NCBI RefSeq assembly: GCF_002895435.1
Contig: NZ_POYJ01000008.1
Span: 62,001-126,000, forward strand
DNA from: Aquimarina sediminis
GTDB lineage: Bacteria > Bacteroidota > Bacteroidia > Flavobacteriales > Flavobacteriaceae
Length of the DNA stretch: 64,000 nt
Reading direction: 5' to 3'
Part shown: positions 7,341 to 16,648 of the stretch, piece by piece
Layout of the letters: each line of letters starts with the position of its first letter
Position numbering within the stretch: the stretch's first letter is position 1
The notes under the pieces: model-generated
Databases searched by the model: none
What the model saw: the letters and a program-made list of their open reading frames with translations, nothing else
Told to the model about the DNA's origin: nothing
Made by a program: the position numbers and the translations under genes

Positions 7341-9140
7341 ATGACAGCTATTAAAAATATTGCGATAATTGCTCACGTAGATCACGGTAAAACTACGTTG
7401 GTAGATAAAATTATGTACCATTGTCAATTATTTCGTGAAAATGAGAACACAGGTGATTTGATTTTGGATAATAATGACCTGGAACGAGAAAGAGGAATTA
7501 CTATTACCTCAAAAAATGTTTCAGTAATTTATAAAGACACCAAAATCAATATTATTGATACTCCTGGTCACGCCGATTTTGGTGGAGAAGTAGAACGTGT
7601 ATTGAACATGGCAGATGGAGTATTACTTCTTGTTGATGCTTTTGAAGGACCAATGCCTCAAACTCGATTTGTATTACAAAAAGCGATTGATCTAGGTCTA
7701 AAGCCATGTGTGGTAGTGAATAAAGTAGACAAAGAGAACTGTACTCCAGATGAAGTACATGAGAAGGTATTTGATTTAATGTTTGAATTGGGTGCAGAAG
7801 AATGGCAGTTAGACTTTCCTACGGTATATGGTTCTGCTAAGAATAACTGGATGAGTGAAGACTGGAAGAAAGAAACAGATAATATTGAACCATTATTAGA
7901 TATGGTAATCGAGCATATTCCTTCTCCAAAAATAGAAGAAGGTACTCCGCAAATGCTTATTACTTCATTGGATTTCTCATCTTTTACAGGTCGTATTGCT
8001 ATAGGACGCTTACAAAGAGGAACGTTAACAGAAGGAATGCAGGTTTCTTTGGTGAAACGAGATGGATCCATAAAAAAATCAAAAATAAAAGAACTTCATA
8101 CTTTCGAAGGTTTAGGAAGAATGAAGGTAGAAAAAGTAGAAGCAGGTGATATATGTGCACTTGTTGGACTAGAAGGTTTTGAAATTGGAGATACCGTTGC
8201 AGATATTGAGAATCCTGAAGGGTTAAAAACAATCGCTATTGATGAGCCAACAATGAGCATGTTGTTTACAATTAATGATTCTCCTTTCTTTGGTAAAGAT
8301 GGAAAATTTGTAACCTCTAGGCATATAAAAGAAAGACTGGCAAAAGAACTGGAGAAAAATTTAGCACTGAGAGTAAATGATACTGATAGTGCAGATAAAT
8401 TTCTTGTTTTTGGGCGTGGAGTTCTGCATTTATCAGTATTGATAGAGACTATGCGTCGAGAAGGGTATGAATTACAGATAGGACAACCACAAGTAATCAT
8501 TAAAGAAATTGATGGTGTAAAATGTGAGCCTATTGAGGAGCTGACAATTGATTTACCAGAGACCGTATCAGGAAAAGCTGTAGAAATGGTAACACTGCGT
8601 AAAGGTGAGATGCTTAGTATGGAAGCCAAAGGCGATCGTATGGTGTGTGAATTTTTGATACCATCAAGAGGAATAATTGGTTTGCGTAATCAGTTATTAA
8701 CTGCGACTGCTGGTGAGGCAATTATGGCGCATCGTTTTAAAGAATACCAACCTCTTAAAGGTGATATTCCTGGGCGTATCAATGGATCTTTAGTATCTAT
8801 GGAAAAAGGATCAGCAATACCATATTCTATTGATAAGTTACAAGACAGAGGTAAGTTTTTTGTAGATCCGGGAGAAGATATTTATGAAGGACAAGTGATC
8901 GGAGAGAATTCTAGAGGTGATGATATGACTGTAAATATCACAAAGACAAAAAAACTGTCAAATGTTCGTTCTTCTGGTGCTGATGATAAAGCTAAGATTG
9001 TACCTGCAATTAAATTTTCATTGGAAGAAGCTCTTGAATATATTCAAAAAGATGAGTATGTAGAGGTAACTCCAAATCATTTGAGATTAAGAAAAATATT
9101 CCTTACCGAAGTAGAACGTAAGAGAAATAAGATCGTATAA
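7341..9140 (+). CDS. typA: Ribosome-associated GTPase TypA/BipA
   Basis: This 599-residue translational GTPase of the EF-G/LepA superfamily assists ribosome assembly and stress or cold adaptation. G motifs are visible: AHVDHGKTT (G1), RERGITITSKN (G2), DTPGHADFGGEVERVL (G3), NKVDKE (G4) and GSAKN (G5). Domain II, a domain V-like region and the BipA-specific C-terminal domain (SNVRSSGADDKAKIVPAIKF) follow. An upstream in-frame ATG at 7308 overlaps the -7 promoter box, so the ATG at 7341 is chosen. An intrinsic terminator follows. Confidence 0.97.
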   Translation: MTAIKNIAIIAHVDHGKTTLVDKIMYHCQLFRENENTGDLILDNNDLERERGITITSKNVSVIYKDTKINIIDTPGHADFGGEVERVLNMADGVLLLVDAFEGPMPQTRFVLQKAIDLGLKPCVVVNKVDKENCTPDEVHEKVFDLMFELGAEEWQLDFPTVYGSAKNNWMSEDWKKETDNIEPLLDMVIEHIPSPKIEEGTPQMLITSLDFSSFTGRIAIGRLQRGTLTEGMQVSLVKRDGSIKKSKIKELHTFEGLGRMKVEKVEAGDICALVGLEGFEIGDTVADIENPEGLKTIAIDEPTMSMLFTINDSPFFGKDGKFVTSRHIKERLAKELEKNLALRVNDTDSADKFLVFGRGVLHLSVLIETMRREGYELQIGQPQVIIKEIDGVKCEPIEELTIDLPETVSGKAVEMVTLRKGEMLSMEAKGDRMVCEFLIPSRGIIGLRNQLLTATAGEAIMAHRFKEYQPLKGDIPGRINGSLVSMEKGSAIPYSIDKLQDRGKFFVDPGEDIYEGQVIGENSRGDDMTVNITKTKKLSNVRSSGADDKAKIVPAIKFSLEEALEYIQKDEYVEVTPNHLRLRKIFLTEVERKRNKIV

Positions 9141-9164
9141 AGATCGAATAAGATAATAAGTGTT

Positions 9165-9196
9165 AAAAACCGAGAAAATATTTCTCGGTTTTTTTT
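9165..9196 (+). terminator. Intrinsic terminator of typA
   Basis: A perfect 13-bp stem (AAAAACCGAGAAA with loop ATA and TTTCTCGGTTTTT) followed by a T run lies 25 bases after the typA stop. Confidence 0.9.
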
Positions 9197-9296
9197 ATTT
9201 TCATTTTTCTTCTTTACTAAAACAAAATATAGCCGGTTTGAAAAAAATCAGTGTTTTAGTTAATGACTATCATAGTGTATGAGATAGTATAAAAGA

Positions 9297-9323
9297 AAAA
9301 TCCCGAGCTAAGCTCGGGATTTT
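9297..9323. terminator. GC-rich bidirectional terminator hairpin
   Basis: AAAATCCCGAGC and GCTCGGGATTTT form a 12-bp stem. Read on the minus strand it is followed by TTTTTCTTTT, so it is a strong terminator for transcription coming from about 9410 leftwards. This matters because no protein gene lies there. Confidence 0.8.
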
Positions 9324-9408
9324 CTGTCGATATTTTGGGGTATGATTTGGGGTAAAGGGGCTGATTCAATATTTTGGGGGCATATCGTTTTCAGTTTCTT
9401 TATTTTTA
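9298..9408 (-). ncRNA. Candidate small RNA with four CCCC loops
   Basis: On the minus strand a Bacteroidota-type -7 box TACATTTG (9414-9421), with TTG at 9438-9440, lies just upstream of about 110 bases ending in the strong terminator 9297-9323. The transcript would contain four C tracts (complements of 9337-9340, 9349-9352, 9357-9360 and 9376-9380) enclosed by a CGATAT/ATATCG pairing (9328-9333, 9382-9387). No open frame of note is present. The TTG to -7 spacing (16) is slightly short. The C-rich loops could pair with G-rich ribosome-binding sites (inference). Confidence 0.45.
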
Positions 9409-9611
9409 TATTACAAATGTAAGAATCTTTCCTTCTTCAAGACTTGTATAAATCAACAAAATATCGGTAAAATACAATTTATTTACGATGAAATACACAA
9501 ATAACCATCGTTTTACTACGGTTTTATCTCCAATATTCGAAATAAATGGAGTTAAAAACATTTCTTAAAAAAAATATTAAGACGTTATAATGTATTTTTG
9601 AAATAAAAATA
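9409..9611. other. AT-rich region upstream of the csaA-like gene
   Basis: Besides the minus-strand promoter-like boxes of the candidate small RNA, this holds a plus-strand -7 box TATTTTTG at 9593-9600, twelve bases before the csaA-like ATG. I see nothing else in it. Confidence 0.4.
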
Positions 9612-9950
9612 ATGGATAGAGATTTACAATGGCACGAGTTTACAAGAGTAGATATGCGTGTAGGAACTATAATAGAAGTAGAAATTTTTAAAGAAGCCAG
9701 GAATCCCGCATATAAAATAATCGTAGATTTTGGAGAGTTGGGGCTTAGAAAAACTTCTGCTCAAGTAACAAAACTGTATCTACCAGAAAAACTTATTGGT
9801 AAACAGGTAGTTGCAGTAGTTAATTTTCCTCCCAAACAAATTGCAAATATGATGAGTGAATGTTTGATACTTGGGGCAATAGGTGGTGATAAAGAAGTAA
9901 CTTTGTTAACCCCCGATTTACAAGTCAAAAATGGGATGAAAATAGGATAG
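9612..9950 (+). CDS. csaA: CsaA-like tRNA-binding-domain protein
   Basis: The 112-residue protein is a single OB-fold tRNA-binding domain of the type found at the end of methionyl- and phenylalanyl-tRNA synthetases. The motifs are RVDMRVGTIIEVE, KTSAQVTKLY, VNFPPKQIANMMSECLILGA and a final LLTPD. Its size and sequence match CsaA, a small dimeric protein described as having export-related chaperone and tRNA-binding activity. It is a single-gene unit convergent with ftsE, with 32 bp between their stops. Confidence 0.88.
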   Translation: MDRDLQWHEFTRVDMRVGTIIEVEIFKEARNPAYKIIVDFGELGLRKTSAQVTKLYLPEKLIGKQVVAVVNFPPKQIANMMSECLILGAIGGDKEVTLLTPDLQVKNGMKIG

Positions 9951-9982
9951 GTGCTTATATCAGATTTTTAATGTCTGTTCGA

Positions 9983-10666
9983 CTACCCTTTTCTTTGCAC
10001 TACTTCAAATACTTTACTACCATCACACTTTAAGGTTTTGGAAGGGTATTTGAGCAATAAAGCATAATCATGAGTTGCCATAAGGATAGTGTTGCCGTTT
10101 TTATTTATATCCTGTAGAACCTCCATTACCTCGACAGAGGTTTGTGGATCTAAGTTTCCTGTAGGCTCATCTGCTAATATGAGTTCTGGGTCATTAAGTA
10201 GCGCTCTTGCTATAGCTACACGTTGTTGTTCACCTCCAGATAATTGATATGGATACTTAAAGTCTTTGGTTTTCATACCTACTTTATCCAACACATCATC
10301 AATCTTGCTGCTCATCCCTTTTTCATCTGTCCATCCAGTTGCTTTTAATACAAACAAAAGATTGTCCTTTACCGTTCTGTCATTAAGTAATTTGAAATCC
10401 TGAAAAACAATACCCAATTTTCTTCTCAAAAAAGGGATTTGATTTTCTTGTAAAGTTGGCAGATCAAAGTCTACAATACTACCTTCTCCTTCTAATAACG
10501 GAAGATCACCATATAAAGTTTTCATAAAACTACTTTTACCCGTACCAGTTTTACCAATAAGATATACAAAATCACCTTTATTTACTTCTACATTAACATC
10601 AGAGAGAATTAGATTTTCGCGTTGATAGATCGAAGCATTTTTGAGGCTTAATACCATATTAGACAT
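9983..10666 (-). CDS. ftsE: Cell-division ABC ATPase FtsE
   Basis: This 227-residue ABC ATPase has Walker A GKTGTGKSS, Q-loop VFQDFKLL, signature LSGGEQQRVAIARAL, Walker B LILADEPTGNLDP and switch His (MATHDY). The RRKLGIVFQDFKLL-NDRTVKDN stretch is characteristic of FtsE, which with FtsX controls septal peptidoglycan hydrolases. ftsX is not adjacent, as is common in Bacteroidota. A related ATPase could also serve a LolCDE-type exporter, but the D-loop and Q-loop context favours FtsE. Confidence 0.87.
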   Translation of the reverse strand: MSNMVLSLKNASIYQRENLILSDVNVEVNKGDFVYLIGKTGTGKSSFMKTLYGDLPLLEGEGSIVDFDLPTLQENQIPFLRRKLGIVFQDFKLLNDRTVKDNLLFVLKATGWTDEKGMSSKIDDVLDKVGMKTKDFKYPYQLSGGEQQRVAIARALLNDPELILADEPTGNLDPQTSVEVMEVLQDINKNGNTILMATHDYALLLKYPSKTLKCDGSKVFEVVQRKG

Positions 10667-11024
10667 AGTTTATGATTCTGGATTAATAATATCACGTAAA
10701 AGTAAAAAGTTTTCGGTTAAAAAAAATTAGGTATAGAAATAGTTTTTGTTTTTTATTATAAATAAGTAACCTAATATTGGAGTAAATATTTTAATTGTAT
10801 CTTTCTTAATGCCAGCAAAGCCAAAGATTAACAAAGTGCTTTCCTTTATCAGTGGTAATAGAAAGAATAAAGACTTAATATTCCTAAAGAATTCACAATT
10901 CTAAAATTATAATGTAATTATCTCTAAATTATTTCGTTATTAAAATGAAGATTAGGCTATCTTTAACATAAAATTTATCCACGGGAAACGATATTTACCT
11001 TTTTGATTGTAATACTTTAGTTAA
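10667..11024. other. Intergenic region between ftsE and the TPR gene
   Basis: This 358-bp AT-rich divergent region must hold the promoters of ftsE and of the TPR gene. I see no convincing small gene, RNA or paired promoter boxes. Confidence 0.35.
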
Positions 11025-14000
11025 ATGAACAAATACATCTCTTCGATGCTTTTTGTGATTGGTCTGTCTGCACACATGCTTGCACAGCAATCCGCAATTT
11101 ATACCAATGATTTAGTGCTGTATAACCAAGCGCTTGAACTGTATAATAATAAGCAGTTTTTAGCAGCTCAAAACCTATTTGATAAAGTCAAGAATACCTC
11201 ACATGATGAGAATATTGATGCCGACTGCACATATTATATAGCAAATTGTGCTGTATGGCTAAACCAAAAAGGAGCAGATCAGCTTTTGGAAAATTTTGTA
11301 AGAGAGTACCCTACTAGTATTAAGCGTAATGCAGCTTATCTCGATGCCGCTACCTATTACTTTGATAATGGAAAATATGCTTATGCGCGTAAATGGTATG
11401 ATAAAGTTGACGAAAGTAATTTGGGAAGAAAAGAAAAAGAAAAGTATAATTTTAATAATGGATATGCATATTTTAAAATTCAGCGATTTAATGAAGCAAA
11501 GAAATTTTTAAACCGTGTTGAAGATTCTCCAGAATATAGCGCCAAAGCAAAATACTATCTGGGGTTTATTGCCTACGAAGGAGATAACTATAAGGAAGCA
11601 GATAAACTCTTTGATGAAGTAAAAGATTTGGATCAATATAATAAGAACTTGTCCTATTTTCAGAGTGATATGAATTTTAAATCTGGAAATTTTCAAGAAG
11701 CTATTAATGAAGGATTGGTTCAATTACCAAAATCAAAGCCTTCAGAAAGATCAGAATTAAATAAAATAATAGGAGAAAGCTATTTTAACCTTGGACAATA
11801 TGATAAAGCAGCTCCATACCTTAAAGAATACAAAGGTCGAAAAGGAAAGTGGAACAATACAGATTACTACCTGTTAGGATACGCCTATTACAAGCAAGGT
11901 GAATATCAAAATGCAATTTCTGAGTTTAATAAAATTGTTGATGGTCGCAATGCCACTGCCCAAAATGCATACTACCATCTGGCAGAATCATATCTAAAAA
12001 CCGATCAAAAACAGCAAGCTTTGCATGCATTTAAAAACGCCTCAGAGATGGATTTTGAGGATAAAATTAAAGAAGATGCAACCTATAATTATGCAAAATT
12101 AAGCTATGAAATAGGAAATTCTTTTGAAAGTGCTCCAAAAGTATTACTGTCTTATCTAGACACATATCCGAATACCGAATTTGAAGACGAGATAAAAGAA
12201 TTGTTGATAAGCTCCTATATTACTTCTAAAAATTATAAAGAGGCAATGGATCTTCTAGAAGGAAGTAGAAACTTTGCAGATAAAGAAGTATATCAAAAAG
12301 TAGCCTTTTATCGAGGTATCGAATTGTATAATGATGCTAACTACCAAGAGGCAATACGTTATTTTGATAAATCCCTTAAAGAATCAGTCAATCCAGAATT
12401 TACTGCAAGAACCATATATTGGAAAGCAGAAAGTGATTATCTACTAAACAATTTTGATGAAGCGTTAATTGGTTTTAAAGAATTTCAAGGTAGTCAGGGA
12501 GCATCATCAACCAAAGAATTTAAACATATAGACTATAATATAGGGTATGCCTATTTTAAACTAAAACAATATCCTCAGGCGGCTACATTTTTTGATACAT
12601 TTTCTAAAAAAAGCGAAATTGATAATACTAGAACGGCAGATACATATTTAAGATTGGGAGATAGTCATTTTATTTCCAGAAAATATTGGCCAGCGATGGA
12701 AGCATATAACGAGGCCATCAAAAAAGATGGACCAGATGCAGATTATGCACATTATCAAAAAGCAATTAGCTATGGTTTTGTAAATAAGCCTAATAAAAAG
12801 ATTAAAGACCTCGAAATGTTTTTAAAAACATACCCGCGATCAACCTATCGGGATGATGCAATGTTTGCTCTGGGGGATGTATACATATCAGAGGACAAAA
12901 TCCAAAAGGGGATCGATGCCTATGATCGCTTGATTAGAGATATACCCAGAAGTTCGTATGTCTCAAAAGCATTGTTAAAGCAAGGTTTAGTCTATTATAA
13001 TGGAAATAAAGGAGAAAGAGCATTATCAAAATTTAAAAAAGTCGTCGCAGAATATCCCGGTACCGAGGAGGCAATACAGGCAGTAAACACGGCTAGGCTT
13101 ATCTACGTTGACCTAGGAAGAACAAACGAGTATGCAACTTGGGTAAGAGGGTTAAGTTTTGTAGATGTGAGTGATGCAGATCTGGATAATACTTCTTATG
13201 AAGCAGCAGAAAAGCAGTTTATAGAAAATAACGATAACGCAGCAATTAGTGGTTTTGAGAAATATTTAAGCGAATTCCCGAATGGATTACATGCCTTAAA
13301 AAGTCATTTTCATCTAGCGCAGTTATATTTCAAAAAAGGAGATAAACAAACTACCATACCGCATTATGAATATGTACTACAAAAGGAAAGAACAGAATTT
13401 ACAGAACAAGCATTAGCAAGGTTGTCTCAGGTATATCTGGAAGATCGCTTGTATGAAAAAGCAATCCCAATATTAGAGCGGTTAGAAAGTGATGCAGATT
13501 ATCCACAAAACATCATTTTTGCACAATCTAATTTGATGAAATCCTATTACCAACTGGTAAATTATCAAAAAACTTTAGAGTACGCAGATAAAGTCTTGGC
13601 AAATTCCAAAATTCAAAAAGAGGTAAAAAGTGATGCTAAAATTTTTACAGCCAGAGCTGCATTGCAAACTGCGGATATGACACGTGCCAAAAAAGCCTAT
13701 GCTGAAGTACAAAAAATAGCTACTGGAGAGCTTGCTGCCGAAGCATTATATTATGATGCATATTTCAAAAATCTTGAAGAAGACTACAAAGCATCTAACG
13801 AAACAATACAGAGGCTATCCAAGGACTTTTCGGGATATCGACTATATGGTTCTAAAGGGCTAGTACTAATGTCTAAAAACTTTTATGGACTCGATGATGC
13901 ATATCAGGCAACCTATATTTTAGAAAGCGTAATCAAAAATTTTACCGATTATCCAGATGTCATTGATGAAGCTCGTGTCGAATTAAGAAAAATTAAAGCC

Positions 14001-14042
14001 GAAGAGGCAAAAACTAATTCATCCATCCAAACCGAACAGTAG
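11025..14042 (+). CDS. Large exported tetratricopeptide-repeat protein
   Basis: This 1005-residue protein has a signal peptide (MNKYISSMLFVIGLSAHMLAQ) followed by 20 or more TPR-like helical pairs spanning the whole chain (for example YYLLGYAYYKQGEYQNAISEFNKI and AMFALGDVYISEDKIQKGIDAYDRLI). The spacing and YPGTEEA/YPNTEFEDE motifs resemble the BamD/YbgF type of periplasmic TPR. The next gene, 23 bp downstream, encodes an outer-membrane barrel, so the pair probably acts together at the outer membrane as scaffold plus barrel. No catalytic motif is seen. Confidence 0.82.
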   Translation: MNKYISSMLFVIGLSAHMLAQQSAIYTNDLVLYNQALELYNNKQFLAAQNLFDKVKNTSHDENIDADCTYYIANCAVWLNQKGADQLLENFVREYPTSIKRNAAYLDAATYYFDNGKYAYARKWYDKVDESNLGRKEKEKYNFNNGYAYFKIQRFNEAKKFLNRVEDSPEYSAKAKYYLGFIAYEGDNYKEADKLFDEVKDLDQYNKNLSYFQSDMNFKSGNFQEAINEGLVQLPKSKPSERSELNKIIGESYFNLGQYDKAAPYLKEYKGRKGKWNNTDYYLLGYAYYKQGEYQNAISEFNKIVDGRNATAQNAYYHLAESYLKTDQKQQALHAFKNASEMDFEDKIKEDATYNYAKLSYEIGNSFESAPKVLLSYLDTYPNTEFEDEIKELLISSYITSKNYKEAMDLLEGSRNFADKEVYQKVAFYRGIELYNDANYQEAIRYFDKSLKESVNPEFTARTIYWKAESDYLLNNFDEALIGFKEFQGSQGASSTKEFKHIDYNIGYAYFKLKQYPQAATFFDTFSKKSEIDNTRTADTYLRLGDSHFISRKYWPAMEAYNEAIKKDGPDADYAHYQKAISYGFVNKPNKKIKDLEMFLKTYPRSTYRDDAMFALGDVYISEDKIQKGIDAYDRLIRDIPRSSYVSKALLKQGLVYYNGNKGERALSKFKKVVAEYPGTEEAIQAVNTARLIYVDLGRTNEYATWVRGLSFVDVSDADLDNTSYEAAEKQFIENNDNAAISGFEKYLSEFPNGLHALKSHFHLAQLYFKKGDKQTTIPHYEYVLQKERTEFTEQALARLSQVYLEDRLYEKAIPILERLESDADYPQNIIFAQSNLMKSYYQLVNYQKTLEYADKVLANSKIQKEVKSDAKIFTARAALQTADMTRAKKAYAEVQKIATGELAAEALYYDAYFKNLEEDYKASNETIQRLSKDFSGYRLYGSKGLVLMSKNFYGLDDAYQATYILESVIKNFTDYPDVIDEARVELRKIKAEEAKTNSSIQTEQ

Positions 14043-14065
14043 TAATCAGTTATTAAACACATTGT

Positions 14066-15835
14066 ATGTTTGCATATTTTAGAAAATTGAATAGACCAGT
14101 AAGGTCTGAAGTAGTACTCCTGGGATGCGCTATTTTGATGGTAAGTCAAATATGCTTTGCTCAGGAAAAAGAAAAAGAAACTTTAGATACAGAGCGTGTG
14201 ATTATTGTTAAGGCGTATACCCCAACTATAAGTGATGCATTTAAGATAAAATCTACTCCTGTTCTTAATGACTCTGTTACGCTGCAAAAAAAACAAATGC
14301 GTTACAGTATTTTTTCGGTGCCAGTAGCTTCTACTTACACTCCGGCAAAAGGTAGGGCAGCTAATATTGATAGACCAAAACCAATAGATATTTATGATAA
14401 CTACGCAACATTGGGATTTGGGAGTTTTACATCTGTTCTTGCCGAATTTTACAGTAATTTTCAACTAAATAGATCTGATAATTTAGGACTATACCTACAT
14501 CATAATTCATCACAAGGAGGCATAGAAGAAGTGCAATTAGATGATAAATTTTATAATACGTTTTTAGATGCTAATTACACATCAAGGACAAGAGATTATA
14601 CATATGGTATTGAAGCAGGAGTAGAGCACCAATTGTATAATTGGTATGGATTACCAGAGGTTCCATTATTAACACCAGAGCAAATTAGTGCTATTAACCC
14701 GGAACAAAGCTATTTTGGCGCAAAACTTGGAGGAAAACTTCAATTTGATGATCTGTATTTTAAGAAAGCATCATTAGAATATCGTTTTTTTGGAGATGCT
14801 TTGAGTTCGGTAGAACATCATGTGATAGCAAAGCCTACCTTCGAGTTTGAACTTGGAGATAATCTGATAACTACTAATTTTATCGCCGACTATCTTAGTG
14901 GCAGTTTCGACCGAGATCTGGATCTGGCTGCACAGACTCCTAATAAGTATGGTATTTTAAATTTGGGAGTAAACCCAAGTTTGGTGATATTAAGAGACAA
15001 TCTTACCCTAAATCTGGGAGCGGCAGTATACTATAGTATCGATACCCAGAATGAAGACAATAATTTCTTTGTTTACCCAAAGATTACAGCTTCATATAGA
15101 TTATTAGAAGAGGCGGTTATAGCCTATGGAGGGTTAGAAGGTGATTTAGAACAAAATACATATAGAGAAGCGGTACAAAAAAATCCTTTTGTATCTCCAA
15201 CTTTGATTATAGAACCTACTAGTACCTTGTATGATGCATATGTTGGGATAAAAGGAAAAATCTCTGATGTCGTAAGCTATAATTTTAGAGGTAGCTATGT
15301 TTCTGAAGATGAAAAACCTTTGCTTGTTAATAACACCAGACCGATACTTCAGTTTGAAGGATATGATTATGGTAATTCATTTGCTTATCGATATGATGAT
15401 ATTACCACAATTATTGGATATGGAGAGTTAAATTTTGAAATCAATAAAAGATTTAAACTAGGTGCATCTGCAGAATACTTTGATTATAATACGGAAGATG
15501 AACAAGAAGCATGGAATTTGCCAGAAGTTAAGGCATCTGTGTTGCTAGATTATCAGATAAATAAACAGTGGTATGCAGGAGCGCAATTATTTTATGTGGG
15601 TGAACGAAAAGATATCAATAATCAAGTAGTTGTATTACCCGGAATTCCTGGATCTACAGTTACTCTGGATTCTTATTTTGATGCCAATGTAAATCTTGGA
15701 TATCGATTAAGTGATCAACTTTCATTTTTTGTAAAGGGAAATAATCTGTTAGGAGAGAATTATCAACGATGGGCAAATTACCCAGTACAAGGAATACAGT
15801 TTTTAGGAGGGGTAACTTATAAATTTGACTATTGA
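14066..15835 (+). CDS. Outer-membrane beta-barrel (TonB-dependent-receptor-like)
   Basis: The 589-residue protein has an N-terminal signal (hydrophobic residues about 18-32, ending CFAQ). A short segment, TERVIIVKAYTPTISDAFKI, is followed by an almost uninterrupted series of alternating beta strands, ending in GGVTYKFDY with a terminal aromatic as in outer-membrane barrels. Strands such as FFVKGNNLLGENYQRWANYP resemble the C-terminal barrel of TonB-dependent receptors, but I do not see a full plug domain. It is probably co-transcribed with the TPR gene. Substrate unknown. Confidence 0.7.
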   Translation: MFAYFRKLNRPVRSEVVLLGCAILMVSQICFAQEKEKETLDTERVIIVKAYTPTISDAFKIKSTPVLNDSVTLQKKQMRYSIFSVPVASTYTPAKGRAANIDRPKPIDIYDNYATLGFGSFTSVLAEFYSNFQLNRSDNLGLYLHHNSSQGGIEEVQLDDKFYNTFLDANYTSRTRDYTYGIEAGVEHQLYNWYGLPEVPLLTPEQISAINPEQSYFGAKLGGKLQFDDLYFKKASLEYRFFGDALSSVEHHVIAKPTFEFELGDNLITTNFIADYLSGSFDRDLDLAAQTPNKYGILNLGVNPSLVILRDNLTLNLGAAVYYSIDTQNEDNNFFVYPKITASYRLLEEAVIAYGGLEGDLEQNTYREAVQKNPFVSPTLIIEPTSTLYDAYVGIKGKISDVVSYNFRGSYVSEDEKPLLVNNTRPILQFEGYDYGNSFAYRYDDITTIIGYGELNFEINKRFKLGASAEYFDYNTEDEQEAWNLPEVKASVLLDYQINKQWYAGAQLFYVGERKDINNQVVVLPGIPGSTVTLDSYFDANVNLGYRLSDQLSFFVKGNNLLGENYQRWANYPVQGIQFLGGVTYKFDY

Positions 15836-15997
15836 TCTTTGTTTCTAGATAGGTTACAACACTCCTTTAGTAATAGTACTCGCCTAAATTTTTTGGGTAG
15901 GTTAGAATGTTATTGTTTTCACTACAATCCAAAAAAATCTAAACGAGTATAGAGGATATACCTTTTTGTATGATGTAATTTTTGCCTTACTCAATAG

Positions 15998-16549
15998 TTA
16001 TTGTGTAATTGGTTGATATTTTACTTCTGGAAAATCAAGTACAGGCTGAGTAAGATGGTTAAGATAATTGAGGAATGTGTACAACCCTATAACCGTAAGT
16101 ATTTCTAGTATTGTTGAATTTTCTATTCCATTTTTTTTTAGATTAGTAACTGTATTAGGGTCTGCCTTACCTTTATTTAGAACCACCTCTTTCGTAAAAT
16201 TTAGAATAGCACTCATTTTTGGAGTATCAGAAATCCCTTTAATATTATTCATTAATTCTTCTTCAGGTATTTTGAATTGAGATCCGACGGCTACATGTGT
16301 AGCTACACAATAATTGCATGCATTGATAGATGATACTGTTAATGCGATTTGTTCGACGTCTTTTGATGTTAAGCCTCCGTCAGATGTAGTGCTGGAGTTT
16401 AATAGTAATACGGCTTCTAGAATGTTTGGGGTATCTCCTAGCATTTTAAATAAATTAGGGACACCTCCAAAAGTTTTGATTATTGCAGTATAAAGTTCTT
16501 GTGTTTTTCCTGTAGCTTCTTCGATTTCAATTTGCTTGAATTGTGACAT
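15998..16549 (-). CDS. Carboxymuconolactone decarboxylase/AhpD-like protein
   Basis: The 183-residue all-helical protein has E66-x11-C78-x-x-C81-x-x-x-H85 (DVEQIALTVSSINACNYCVATH). This is the redox-active site of the AhpD/CMD family, whose members reduce peroxides or disulphides. It is divergent from a LysR regulator across 99 bp, which probably controls it. A role in peroxide or electrophile detoxification is likely; a carboxymuconolactone decarboxylase reaction is unlikely, given the CxxC. Confidence 0.85.
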   Translation of the reverse strand: MSQFKQIEIEEATGKTQELYTAIIKTFGGVPNLFKMLGDTPNILEAVLLLNSSTTSDGGLTSKDVEQIALTVSSINACNYCVATHVAVGSQFKIPEEELMNNIKGISDTPKMSAILNFTKEVVLNKGKADPNTVTNLKKNGIENSTILEILTVIGLYTFLNYLNHLTQPVLDFPEVKYQPITQ

Positions 16550-16635
16550 TTTTTTAATTGTTTAAAGATTATACGTTTTGTAAAATTCTATATAATTAAA
16601 CTATCGTCAAAACAGATTAATTCGATGTAATAATC

Positions 16636-16643
16636 TATATTTG
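16636..16643 (+). promoter_or_regulatory. -7 box immediately before the LysR gene
   Basis: TATATTTG fits the Bacteroidota -7 consensus TAnnTTTG and ends only five bases before the ATG at 16649. If used, transcription would start at or beside the start codon, giving a leaderless message. No good -33 TTG is visible, so the assignment is tentative. Confidence 0.4.
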
Positions 16644-16648
16644 CGATC

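Noticed and set aside
8096-8629. 177-codon open frame antisense to typA
   Set aside because: Low-complexity Ser/Pro-rich translation, entirely explained as the reverse of a conserved gene.
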